64,000 nucleotides of DNA from JAGLOK01 sp963675575. Its GTDB lineage: Bacteria > Bacillota > Clostridia > Christensenellales > UMGS416. The notes under the pieces are model-generated. The model saw only the letters and a list, made by a program, of their open reading frames with translations. It was not told the origin of the DNA and searched no databases. The position numbers were made by a program, and so were the translations under genes. Positions 27,841 through 35,308 of this stretch are shown piece by piece. Positions within the stretch are counted from its first letter, which is position 1; the number at the start of each line of letters is the position of its first letter. The stretch covers positions 1,860,001 through 1,924,000 of the forward strand of contig OY776378.1 of the NCBI GenBank assembly GCA_963675575.1. Direction: 5' to 3'.

Positions 27841-28712
27841 TATGTTCCTCCATTTATGTACTTTACTTTATTTAATGTATAATATGCATAACCTCCAGAT
27901 ATCCCGAGATTCGGTATATCCAAGCCATTTCCTGTCTGAATAACTGCACCTGGTGTATTTTTGTAAGGATTTGAAAGTGGAGATTCTGTAGCTACCGCGC
28001 TTGTGTTTGAAAAAAGAACAGATGCAGAAAACTCTCGAAACCATCCAGTATACATTTCAGGTTTTGTTATATCCCCAGAAACAACTCCTTCTGTTATTTG
28101 TAAACTCATAGGAACTGGCCCTACTGATAAACCTCCCCCCAAATGGTTATACTCTGCCACCCAGCCTTCATTGAGGTTGACTACATATGAAGTGCCTACT
28201 GTTAATGCAGCTATATTTCCACAAGAGAATGTAAAATCATAAAAATATACTCCCGTTATTGGTAGGTTCGAATAATATGCGTAAGGGTTATTTAATAGTT
28301 CGTCATGCATTTTTTGAGTATTATTATACAACTCTGTTAAGCTAGGAACAAGAATAATGCTTCCTGTGTCATTGCCCGAATCAACTCCACTACTTCCCGA
28401 CTCACCACCTGAACCTGAACCACCGCCTGTACCGCCTGACCCCCCTCTGCTTCTTCTGCCGCCTCTCCCGCCAGAATCCGTATAGGCATAAATCTCTTCC
28501 GGTGCTTCCCACCAATTAAATTTATTTTGAACGCCGCCATCTGAATCATAAGTAGCAAATACTGGTCTATGCCCCGTCGGGTCAACCATATTGACTGGAT
28601 TATTTCCTGTATACACATACAAGTTCTGCGTCCACGGCTCGTATTCGCTGCCCTTATAGCTGTCCTGACTGATGAAACGCCCTGTATTAGGATTATAATA
28701 CCTGGCGTTCAT
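27840..28712 (-). CDS. Displaced Rhs C-terminal toxin tip 2
   Basis: 290 residues starting within the Rhs shell: MNARYYNPNTGRFISQDSYKG, then NLYVYTGNNPVNMVDPTGH (about 33-51), then a unique tip. The tip has a Gly/Ser/Arg-rich linker (about 75-115) and a C-terminal beta-rich domain of about 165 residues that I do not recognise. This junction is uninterrupted, unlike those of tips 1 and 3, and serves as the reference for locating their inserts. A TAA three codons before the YSNTGLYYM segment closes the frame upstream and there is no ribosome site, so the tip has lost its Rhs core. The immunity candidate follows at once. Confidence 0.65.
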   Translation of the reverse strand: MNARYYNPNTGRFISQDSYKGSEYEPWTQNLYVYTGNNPVNMVDPTGHRPVFATYDSDGGVQNKFNWWEAPEEIYAYTDSGGRGGRRSRGGSGGTGGGSGSGGESGSSGVDSGNDTGSIILVPSLTELYNNTQKMHDELLNNPYAYYSNLPITGVYFYDFTFSCGNIAALTVGTSYVVNLNEGWVAEYNHLGGGLSVGPVPMSLQITEGVVSGDITKPEMYTGWFREFSASVLFSNTSAVATESPLSNPYKNTPGAVIQTGNGLDIPNLGISGGYAYYTLNKVKYINGGT

Positions 28713-29040
28713 ATAGTAAAGTCCAGTGTTGCTGTATTAAAACGCTGAAGCATTTCTTGCCAAAATACGGGGTCCCCGCAAAGCATAACTTTGCGGGGAT
28801 AAGGAAAAGCAGCGGAGCATATAACAAAAACCGATTGCAAATGCAATCGGTTTTTTTGGAGCGTAGCTCGATTTGACGTGGTGGGTCTTCGGGGGGGCGC
28901 CTTCGCTCTCTACGAATGCTTAGCCCCGTGTTTTATATGTAAAATGCTCGGTTAAGTTAGACTCCCTATGCTAAGCAAAAGAAAAGCCCACCTGTACAGG
29001 CGGGCCAGTTAATAGTTATAAAAAAGACTTTTGCTTGTGA
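28713..29040. other. Intergenic region with hairpins and a tRNA-end fragment
   Basis: It contains a GC-rich stem-loop (28774-28798, CCCCGCAAAG/CTTTGCGGGG), a strong bidirectional terminator (28826-28857) and a 16-base piece, TGGTGGGTCTTCGGGG (28879-28894), identical to the 3' end of the tRNA fragment at 46444. No frame of interest. Confidence 0.6.
28826..28857. terminator. Strong bidirectional terminator
   Basis: AAAAACCGATTGCA pairs perfectly with TGCAATCGGTTTTT over a two-base loop, with seven T following on the plus strand and an A-run on the other side. It would end transcription of the leftward lipoprotein operon's downstream readthrough or of anything rightward. Confidence 0.85.
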
Positions 29041-30456
29041 TTAATCCAGCGTATATTCCACGCCCATTTCGTCCAATATGGTTGAATCTAGTTCCACATC
29101 AGCTGCACCGTCAAGATAAACTTCTTTTAAGTTTGTTAAAGAGGCTAATGCTGAAATATCCATAAAATTCCCACTAAGCGCTAAATATTCTAACTCTGCC
29201 AAACCGGACACATAATATATATCGTAGAACTCTCCCTCCATTGCTAAGTATTTTAATTTCACTAAATTTTCAACATAAGAAATATCCTCGAAATATCCGC
29301 TGATTTCCAACTGCTCAAGGTTTTTTAAATTTTGTAATGCTGAGATATCATCCATTTCATAAGATCCGGTAGTGAAATATAGAGTCCGAAGTTTGGACAA
29401 ATTCGCAATTGGGGATATGTCCGAGCATCCGCTTTCCAATATCAATGTCGTTAACTTATTAAAGCTTGAAACAAAATCAATATTTTCAAAACCGCCATTC
29501 AATATTAGTGTTTCCAGCTTTGTCAATGACGAAAGAGATTCTAAGTTATTTAAATTGGCATCTCCATCGCCTATCGCCAAAAACGCGAGGGTTTTATTTG
29601 AAGCAATAGGACTCAAGTCAACATAGCCGCCGCACTCCAACAACGTCAAGTATTTTAAATTGGTAAATTGAGAAAGGGCGCTTAGGTCTGTTTCGTCATA
29701 TTCAAAATCTATCACCAAGCTTTCAGCGGCTTTATATGCTTCACTCATGTACATAAGTGCGCCATCATCTGATGCGTCATAATACATCAATTTGCTTATT
29801 AACTGTTTCGAAACGACTTTGTCAGTTTCCGTGTCCAGTACTTCCACCAATAAATCATGAGGAGCATCCGTCAGCATAGAGCCATCTATCTGAACACCAT
29901 TTCCCTCATCAAAATAATCACCATCCAAATATACTCGAATTGGCTTTCCATCATCAATTAAGTTGAAACATCCAACTGCGACTTCTCCATCGTATCCGGT
30001 CACAATAACTAATTCCGAGTAAAGCGCCGCTCTGGCTTCTTCAACCTCTTTGTCATCAACGTAATCGCTTGAAATATTTACAATATACTCAAAGTATTCC
30101 TCTTCCTCTTTTGAGGCTTCCTCAACCTCTATTTCAAAATGAATATCATCAACATATCCTTCAACTTTATATTCATCTTTGGCTTGTTCCTCTTCAACAA
30201 TGACGTAGTCCTCATCATCAAATTCATCTTGATAAAACTCTATGATATCGTCAATATCATCAGTTGTTCCGTAAGTGATTTCACTCTCGTCCTCATCGCC
30301 CTCATATTCAAACACCACTGCGTCATCATAAATTGGAATGTCTTTTTCGGGAAAATCAGGGTATTCAACCCCCTTCTTATATACATTAACGCACGAAGTC
30401 ATTAATAATGCAATCAAGACTATCGCAACAAGTTTATTGAAAGCTATTGTTTTCAT
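29041..30456 (-). CDS. Leucine-rich-repeat lipoprotein
   Basis: 471 residues with a lipoprotein signal (LMTSC, Cys22), an acidic N-terminal domain (YPDFPEKDIPIYDDAVVFE through DEFDDEDY), a beta domain (about 145-225) and eight or so leucine-rich repeats of about 22 residues (about 260-465; LTNLKYLTLLECGG, LSKLRTLYFTTG, LKNLEQLEISGYF). LRR proteins bind protein partners; this one should sit on the outer face of the membrane. The N-terminal ~130 residues are clearly related to those of the neighbour at 30469-31686, whose C-terminus is unrelated. GGAG precedes the ATG; only 12 bases separate it from the upstream gene, so the two are co-transcribed. Confidence 0.85.
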   Translation of the reverse strand: MKTIAFNKLVAIVLIALLMTSCVNVYKKGVEYPDFPEKDIPIYDDAVVFEYEGDEDESEITYGTTDDIDDIIEFYQDEFDDEDYVIVEEEQAKDEYKVEGYVDDIHFEIEVEEASKEEEEYFEYIVNISSDYVDDKEVEEARAALYSELVIVTGYDGEVAVGCFNLIDDGKPIRVYLDGDYFDEGNGVQIDGSMLTDAPHDLLVEVLDTETDKVVSKQLISKLMYYDASDDGALMYMSEAYKAAESLVIDFEYDETDLSALSQFTNLKYLTLLECGGYVDLSPIASNKTLAFLAIGDGDANLNNLESLSSLTKLETLILNGGFENIDFVSSFNKLTTLILESGCSDISPIANLSKLRTLYFTTGSYEMDDISALQNLKNLEQLEISGYFEDISYVENLVKLKYLAMEGEFYDIYYVSGLAELEYLALSGNFMDISALASLTNLKEVYLDGAADVELDSTILDEMGVEYTLD

Positions 30457-30468
30457 ATTATCTCCTTT

Positions 30469-31686
30469 TTAGTCAATGACATTTATTATCGTTGTAGTGT
30501 GCAGCATATTGTACATATCTCTCGCTCTAATAAAATATAGTCCTGGCGTTTCAAACACATAATCTACAGTAACATACCCATCCTGTGTTTTCGTGTATTC
30601 AGCTCTCACTACATGGTCAACATCTTGGGAAATATATCCGTCCATACTATCGACCCCATCATAATCAACGTATTTATGGAAAAAATAGCATAAATCCGCA
30701 ATTGCGCTAAATGATTTATATTCAGTCCCGGAATAATAAGAAAAATTAACTTCCTCGTTTTCCAAACAGCTAATCAGCCACTCATCACTGTCTATCTTCA
30801 AGAAGCGACTGCTTGATGTATCAACATCCCCATCATTAATTTCCTCAATAGGCCCAAAAATGCCAAACGGTGCTGTATTGCGAAGCACTCGTTCGTATAA
30901 ATCCGACACACCCAAATAATTGGGACTACCGTAAATAGTGCTAAGAAACAATCCTTCTTCTCTGATTTGCATATAGCCGCTCATAGTGTATCCGGATATA
31001 ACTATCGGAGTAATATATATGTATTCAGGAAGATAAGATTCCTTTAAAACTAATGTTTCCCCTGTTTTAAGTTCACTAACTCCGCCTTCGGGCATACGCT
31101 CCAATGGTACTAAATATGCACTGTGCCAGCTTTCATAGAGTTCGTTATCCATACCGCACTCATAAAAACTCTCGTTTCTTTTTATATAAAACCCTTCGCC
31201 AATCTCGTCTGCGGTTAAGCCCTGCGCTTCAAAACTTTCCGTTGCGCTTTCATCTTTTACGTCTTGTTTTTTTTCACCTTCATATTTCTCATCCAATGTA
31301 ATTTTGATGCTGATTACAGTATCAAAATACTCTTCCGCTTCCCTACCCGCTTCCTCGGCCTCTATTTCAAAATGAATATCATCAATATATCCATCAACTT
31401 TATATTCATCTTTGTCTTCTTTCTCTTTTACAATGATATAATCCTCATCATCAAATTCATCTCGATAAAACTCCATGATATCGTCAATATCATCGGTCGT
31501 CCCATATTCCATTTCCATTTCATCTTCATCTTGTGAAAACTCGAATACCACTGCGTCATCATATATCGGAACGTCTTTTTCTGGGAAGTCCGAATAATCT
31601 ACACCTTTTAAATAAATGTTTGTACATGATACAAAAGAAATCATAATAATAAGTACTAATGCTGCAATTAAAAGTTTTTGTCTCAT
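30469..31686 (-). CDS. Lipoprotein sharing its N-terminal domain with the LRR lipoprotein
   Basis: 405 residues with a lipoprotein signal (FVSC, Cys21) and an acidic domain that aligns residue by residue with its neighbour (SDFPEKDVPIYDDAVVFE, TTDDIDDIMEFY, DEFDDEDY). Both have a long run of Asp/Glu. The remaining ~260 residues are beta-rich and not recognised; they lack LRRs. The duplicated N-terminal domain with a swapped C-terminus suggests a modular or diversifying family. AAAGGAAC precedes the ATG. First gene of the two-gene operon. Exported, membrane-anchored. Confidence 0.8.
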   Translation of the reverse strand: MRQKLLIAALVLIIMISFVSCTNIYLKGVDYSDFPEKDVPIYDDAVVFEFSQDEDEMEMEYGTTDDIDDIMEFYRDEFDDEDYIIVKEKEDKDEYKVDGYIDDIHFEIEAEEAGREAEEYFDTVISIKITLDEKYEGEKKQDVKDESATESFEAQGLTADEIGEGFYIKRNESFYECGMDNELYESWHSAYLVPLERMPEGGVSELKTGETLVLKESYLPEYIYITPIVISGYTMSGYMQIREEGLFLSTIYGSPNYLGVSDLYERVLRNTAPFGIFGPIEEINDGDVDTSSSRFLKIDSDEWLISCLENEEVNFSYYSGTEYKSFSAIADLCYFFHKYVDYDGVDSMDGYISQDVDHVVRAEYTKTQDGYVTVDYVFETPGLYFIRARDMYNMLHTTTIINVID

Positions 31687-31819
31687 AGTGTTCCTTTCAA
31701 AATGTTTTACACTTTTGAGTATTGTGAGTTTTTTAAAAAAATATAATACTCATATCGCTTAGTATATTTACATGTAGATTAAATTTTATACTTTGTTCTA
31801 TTTATTGTCAAACAAACAG

Positions 31820-31861
31820 CTTCAAAAATATTTTGAAGTTGTATCAGATTTCTTTGATACA
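31820..31861 (-). terminator. Two adjacent hairpins after the MFS gene
   Basis: CTTCAAAA/TTTTGAAG (31820-31838) and TGTATCA/TGATACA (31840-31861) lie side by side. Read leftward the second is followed by CTGTTTGTTT. They probably end the leftward MFS transcript. Confidence 0.5.
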
Positions 31862-31925
31862 GCTCTCGCTATTTTTAAACAATGATTTGTTTGTACAGGG
31901 ACAATGAATATTTATGAGAATGACA

Positions 31926-33170
31926 CTATTTTTTGATGCTGACAAACCTATTTATTGCAAAGCTCAAAACTCCAAGTATTAAAAATAGCGCTGAAATCGA
32001 AAGCTTATCTGCAATCAATCCGAACAACGGTGCGAATATCGCCAAAAACAGTGCTTTAAACTGACTTTCTATCGAAAGTACGGTTACCCTGTCTCTTTTG
32101 CTGATGCAGTCGCCAATAACATCAACAAACAGCGGCCTTCTCGCGTCTTTTATGATATAGATTACAAAATACAGTAAAACGATTACATATATCGCGTTCA
32201 ATTTCATAAACAGCGACAGTAAAAGGAAGGAAAGCGCAAGTATATCAAAAGAAATATTCATTAAAGATCTTGGTGATTTAATCGCGACTATCTTATAAAC
32301 ATTTCGGGACGCAAAAGAACTCAATATATACAGCACGCCATATACGCCAGCCAAATATATGGTCAGTGTGTCTTGCGAACTCATGTTTTTTATTGCGGAA
32401 ACTGATGACGTTATTATAATCATTTGCAAAATAGGCTGAATATAATCTTTTATGCTTTTAAATATCGCGTCAAAAACAGAAGAGGATGTTATGGTTTTTA
32501 TTATAAGAACATTTTTCGATATTCCCTTAAGCTGTATAATGCTGTTTTTTATAAATTTGCCTAATTTTAAATCAGTTTCATGTCTTTCATTAAATCTGCT
32601 TGGGTAAGAAAGTATCAGCATGAAGTCCAATATATATGGGATAATGCAAAGTAAAAATAATATCCTTAAATTATTAAGACTTAAAACAAAAATTACCGAC
32701 GCGAACGCCGATAAGGCGGAGCCTATCAATGAAAATGATCTCGTTCTTCCATAAACAAAGCTTTTTAACGAAAACCAATCTTTTTCTTCCAAGTATGAAA
32801 GTATAATCGCTTTGTGTGTCCCGGATCTAAATGCTTCCCCCAATCCGAAGAACACCATAGCGAGAACAAATATTCCAAAACTTCCCCCTATAAAGAACAA
32901 AACGAATGATATAATATACAGTATAAAACATAAACACAGCTCAGTCTTCTTGCCATAACTATCCGCGAACATCCCTGATGGGATTTCAAATATATAATTA
33001 AATATTTCTCTTACAGAATAAAGTATGCCAATTTTAAAAAGGGTTAAGTCCATGCTCAATAGATATATTATCAAAAATGGTTCAAAAAATTTCAGATTTT
33101 TTAGGAATCCATACAAACAAAACTTTATTATCAATTTATCTTTTTTGATTTCTTGCAAGGTTTCTTTCAT
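31926..33170 (-). CDS. MFS transporter
   Basis: A 414-residue protein with about 12 membrane helices. The signature between helices 2 and 3 is IPSGMFADSYGKK (about 62-74), the usual GxxxDxxGRK-like motif. The substrate is unknown. No regulator is adjacent. The ribosome site is weak (AGAGGG about 13 bases upstream of the ATG). It lies inside the Rhs remnant region but its frame is intact. Confidence 0.85.
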   Translation of the reverse strand: MKETLQEIKKDKLIIKFCLYGFLKNLKFFEPFLIIYLLSMDLTLFKIGILYSVREIFNYIFEIPSGMFADSYGKKTELCLCFILYIISFVLFFIGGSFGIFVLAMVFFGLGEAFRSGTHKAIILSYLEEKDWFSLKSFVYGRTRSFSLIGSALSAFASVIFVLSLNNLRILFLLCIIPYILDFMLILSYPSRFNERHETDLKLGKFIKNSIIQLKGISKNVLIIKTITSSSVFDAIFKSIKDYIQPILQMIIITSSVSAIKNMSSQDTLTIYLAGVYGVLYILSSFASRNVYKIVAIKSPRSLMNISFDILALSFLLLSLFMKLNAIYVIVLLYFVIYIIKDARRPLFVDVIGDCISKRDRVTVLSIESQFKALFLAIFAPLFGLIADKLSISALFLILGVLSFAINRFVSIKK

Positions 33171-33671
33171 AAGTTTTCTTTGCCCTCTAACCGAGTTCCC
33201 ATTTTAAAATTACAAAATTTGAATGTACTTTTGCACCTAATATCTCTATATAAATTGTTTTTTTAAGTCTACCGCAAAAATTTGAAAAACACAATGTGCG
33301 AGTATTCATTTAATGCTCAGAAAGCATTGATAAGCTATACTGCAGTCGAGCGTCGCCATTGCTAGCGAAACAGTTTGAGCTGCGAAACGCTGAAGCACAG
33401 CCAAGCCAAGCACAGCTTGTGCTAGGTTATTTGTTTTTCACAAAAAAGCAAGCTACCCATTATATTGTAGCCCGCTTAATATTTGCTTATACTGCTGTTG
33501 TTTTGCACAAAGTTCCTTGTGTTCTTGCCCTTGTTTCCATCTGTTAAATAGCATATTTTATATTGAATTGAAAATTATAGAAATCAAAAAATCATGCAAT
33601 AAATTACATATCACAAATGAAGCGACTTTTTTTAGTGTAGCTTGCTAGCACAAGAGTACTGAATTTAGGTT
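33171..33671. other. Intergenic region with Rhs remnant and hairpin repeat
   Basis: About 500 bases with no gene. At 33395-33530 it shares an imperfect repeat of about 130 bases with 25440-25575, including CACAAA and GCTTAATATTTGCTT stretches. A 62-codon rightward frame at 33359-33547 is the reverse of this repeat and is rejected. Confidence 0.55.
33446..33477 (-). repeat. Rhs-associated hairpin repeat, copy 3
   Basis: AAGCAAGCTAC pairs with GTAGCCCGCTT (two mismatched positions). Loop and flanks match copy 1 at 25498 almost exactly. On the minus strand it is followed by TTTTTTGTG. Confidence 0.6.
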
Positions 33672-34217
33672 TTAATCATTCCCAATTATGACCCAATTTT
33701 CATCAACATACCAAGCGTTATTTGTATAATTATCCTTTTTGATTTTTTCAATCAACAAAGGTTCACAATAATATTGTATCGTTACCCCACCTAAAAAACG
33801 CGACATAACTAACCCAACATATTTATGATTATCATCCACATAAACAGTGCTTATATGGTTTTCTTTCATAATTTTGTTTATTTTTATTAGTTTTTCCTTT
33901 ATCTCGCTTGATAAATCTTCATAAGAATATATATAATATCCATCCATGATTATTAAATGTTTTTCCTCACGAAATCTTTTTTCATATTCTCCAATAAAAA
34001 TAATATTATTATCAAAACATAAAGAAACAAAATCATTTAGCTCTTGCTCATATTTAGTATAAAACTTCTCAGCTATTTGCGGCAAACGTCTTTGTACGTT
34101 TCTCTCATATGACAAAAAACTGATCACGAATATAATCAGAGCTAAAATACTAAACCCTATTATTTTAGCAATTAATTTTACAATTCTTTTAATTTTCTTT
34201 TTTATTGATTCTTCCAT
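33672..34217 (-). CDS. Putative immunity protein for the Ntox44-like tip
   Basis: A 181-residue protein with a basic N-terminus, one membrane helix (about 19-38) and a soluble C-terminal domain of about 140 residues (YERNVQRRLPQIAEKF onward). AGAGGATATACGT precedes the ATG. It starts 24 bases after the end of the interrupted toxin-tip gene, the usual place for the cognate immunity gene. The family is not recognised, and one TM is a little odd for a cytoplasmic RNase inhibitor. It is intact although the toxin is broken. Confidence 0.5.
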   Translation of the reverse strand: MEESIKKKIKRIVKLIAKIIGFSILALIIFVISFLSYERNVQRRLPQIAEKFYTKYEQELNDFVSLCFDNNIIFIGEYEKRFREEKHLIIMDGYYIYSYEDLSSEIKEKLIKINKIMKENHISTVYVDDNHKYVGLVMSRFLGGVTIQYYCEPLLIEKIKKDNYTNNAWYVDENWVIIGND

Positions 34218-34241
34218 ACGTATATCCTCTTATCATAAAAA

Positions 34242-34889
34242 TTAGGAAGGATCTTCGTTATATGAATCAAAAACCATTCGTATCCATATACGATCTGTTA
34301 TTTCGTTATAATTTAAAGCTTCACCTTGAGCAATTCCGCTACCGAAAATAAGAATAAAATCAAGAATCTCCGCCGCTTTTCCTACATATCCATAATGGTA
34401 ATTCCCAAATTCTTCACATGTCATAACCTGCCCATATGCATAAATATACTCATTTGAAGCAATAGAGTTTAGGATATCATCACCTTGTCTTGACTCAAGA
34501 TCTTTGTAATCTCACTTTGCTTCATTTTCAACTACTTCTTTAAATTCCAGAATCTTTAATGGCTCGGCATTTTGTGCATTATTTTCTAATACATCTTTAA
34601 CAATTGTTCCCGTTTGAGCTTTTAAAACACCAACATCTTTCGCGTTCGCCGCTTTTTCTTTATATTCCCAATAGATGTCATTACAATTGTTTATCAAGGT
34701 TCTATACAGGATAATTTGTTTGGCATAATCACTGTCAGGGTCAATTCTTCTAACAGAGTTGGGTTTTATTTTTTGTAGTTTATCATCATACACAATTGCT
34801 AGATTTTTATAAAATGCAGCAATATCCGCATATTTAAGCCATTCCGCCTTATGCCCCGTTGGATCAATATAGTTTACCGGGCTGGTCAT
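34242..34889 (-). pseudogene. Displaced Rhs toxin tip 3 (Ntox44-like), interrupted by TGA
   Basis: The frame begins MTSPVNYIDPTGH (end of the Rhs shell), continues 125 codons to a TGA at 34514-34512, then continues in the same frame for 89 more codons to a TAA-type end at 34242. The part after the TGA includes EEFGNYHYGYVGKAAEIL and IFGSGIAQG, which match my memory of the bacterial toxin 44 family (FGNxHYGYVGKA...GAGxAQ), a predicted RNase of polymorphic toxins. Because the conserved toxin core lies after the stop, the tip is inactive unless the stop is read through. The ATG comes from the 46-nt insert at 34881-34926, as in tip 1. Confidence 0.7.
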
Positions 34890-34926
34890 AAAAACTTCGT
34901 TTTTACTGCTCGCCTTTGCAACCTAG
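34881..34926 (-). repeat. 46-nt insert in Rhs junction (copy C, identical to copy A)
   Basis: It occupies the same codon position as copy A (between TGNN and PVN.. DPTGH) and is identical to it over all 46 bases, while the coding sequence on the tip side differs (NMVDP against NYIDP). It includes an in-frame TAA, a 7-bp hairpin and the ATG used by tip 3. Confidence 0.75.
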
Positions 34927-34972
34927 ATTATTACCTGTATATGTATACAGATTCTGCGTCCATGCACTGGTC

Positions 34973-35004
34973 ATAAAAACTTAGTTTTTATTGCTCGTGT
35001 ATGC
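34973..35004 (-). repeat. Insert related to copies A-C (copy D)
   Basis: On the minus strand it reads GCATACACGAGCAATAAAAA, then CTAAGTTTTTATGACCAG. It keeps the hairpin (TAAAAAC-TAA-GTTTTTA) and CGAGCAATAA shared with copy B. It sits where the RFLSQDSYKG codons have been lost, so a deletion accompanied or followed insertion. Confidence 0.6.
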
Positions 35005-35028
35005 AACCCATATTGCTATTATAATACC

Positions 35029-35123
35029 AAAAAACTCTTTGATTTCAAAGAGTTTCCGCCTAATCTATTATATTACATATGACTTGCGTCGTGCAATCAG
35101 TTTTATCAAAGTCAAAACCTATC
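35029..35123 (-). repeat. 95-nt terminator-bearing insert in Rhs junction
   Basis: Same site and same ends as the 94-nt insert at 26910-27003 (GATAGG ... GTTTTTT), with TGCACGA at the same internal position. The hairpin stem is different (AAACTCTTTG/CAAAGAGTTT, 35032-35055) but equally paired, with the same GAAAT-type loop. Confidence 0.7.
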
Positions 35124-35295
35124 GGCGTTCATGTAGTAAAGACCTGTGTTGTTGTCCGATATTGCTCTCGTGAACGCTGTTTCATTAAGCAAAGTGCCTG
35201 ATTTGGTTGTATTGCCAAATGCATCATACTGGTAGTCATTCCAGAGAGCTCCTAAACTGTCCAGAATGTTAAAGCAAATTCTTTCCTTGAGCTAA
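35124..35295 (-). pseudogene. Rhs core fragment upstream of tip 3
   Basis: The minus strand gives LWNDYQYDAFGNTTKSG, then ISDNNTGLYYMNA, a clear Rhs shell sequence, open until a TGA inside the 95-nt insert. The 5' part of the core is missing. Together with 34242-34889 this is the scar of an Rhs gene's 3' end. Confidence 0.75.
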
Positions 35296-35308
35296 GAATT
35301 TTTTTTAA

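Noticed and set aside
33359..33547. 62-codon rightward frame
   Set aside because: It is the reverse of an Rhs-associated hairpin repeat.
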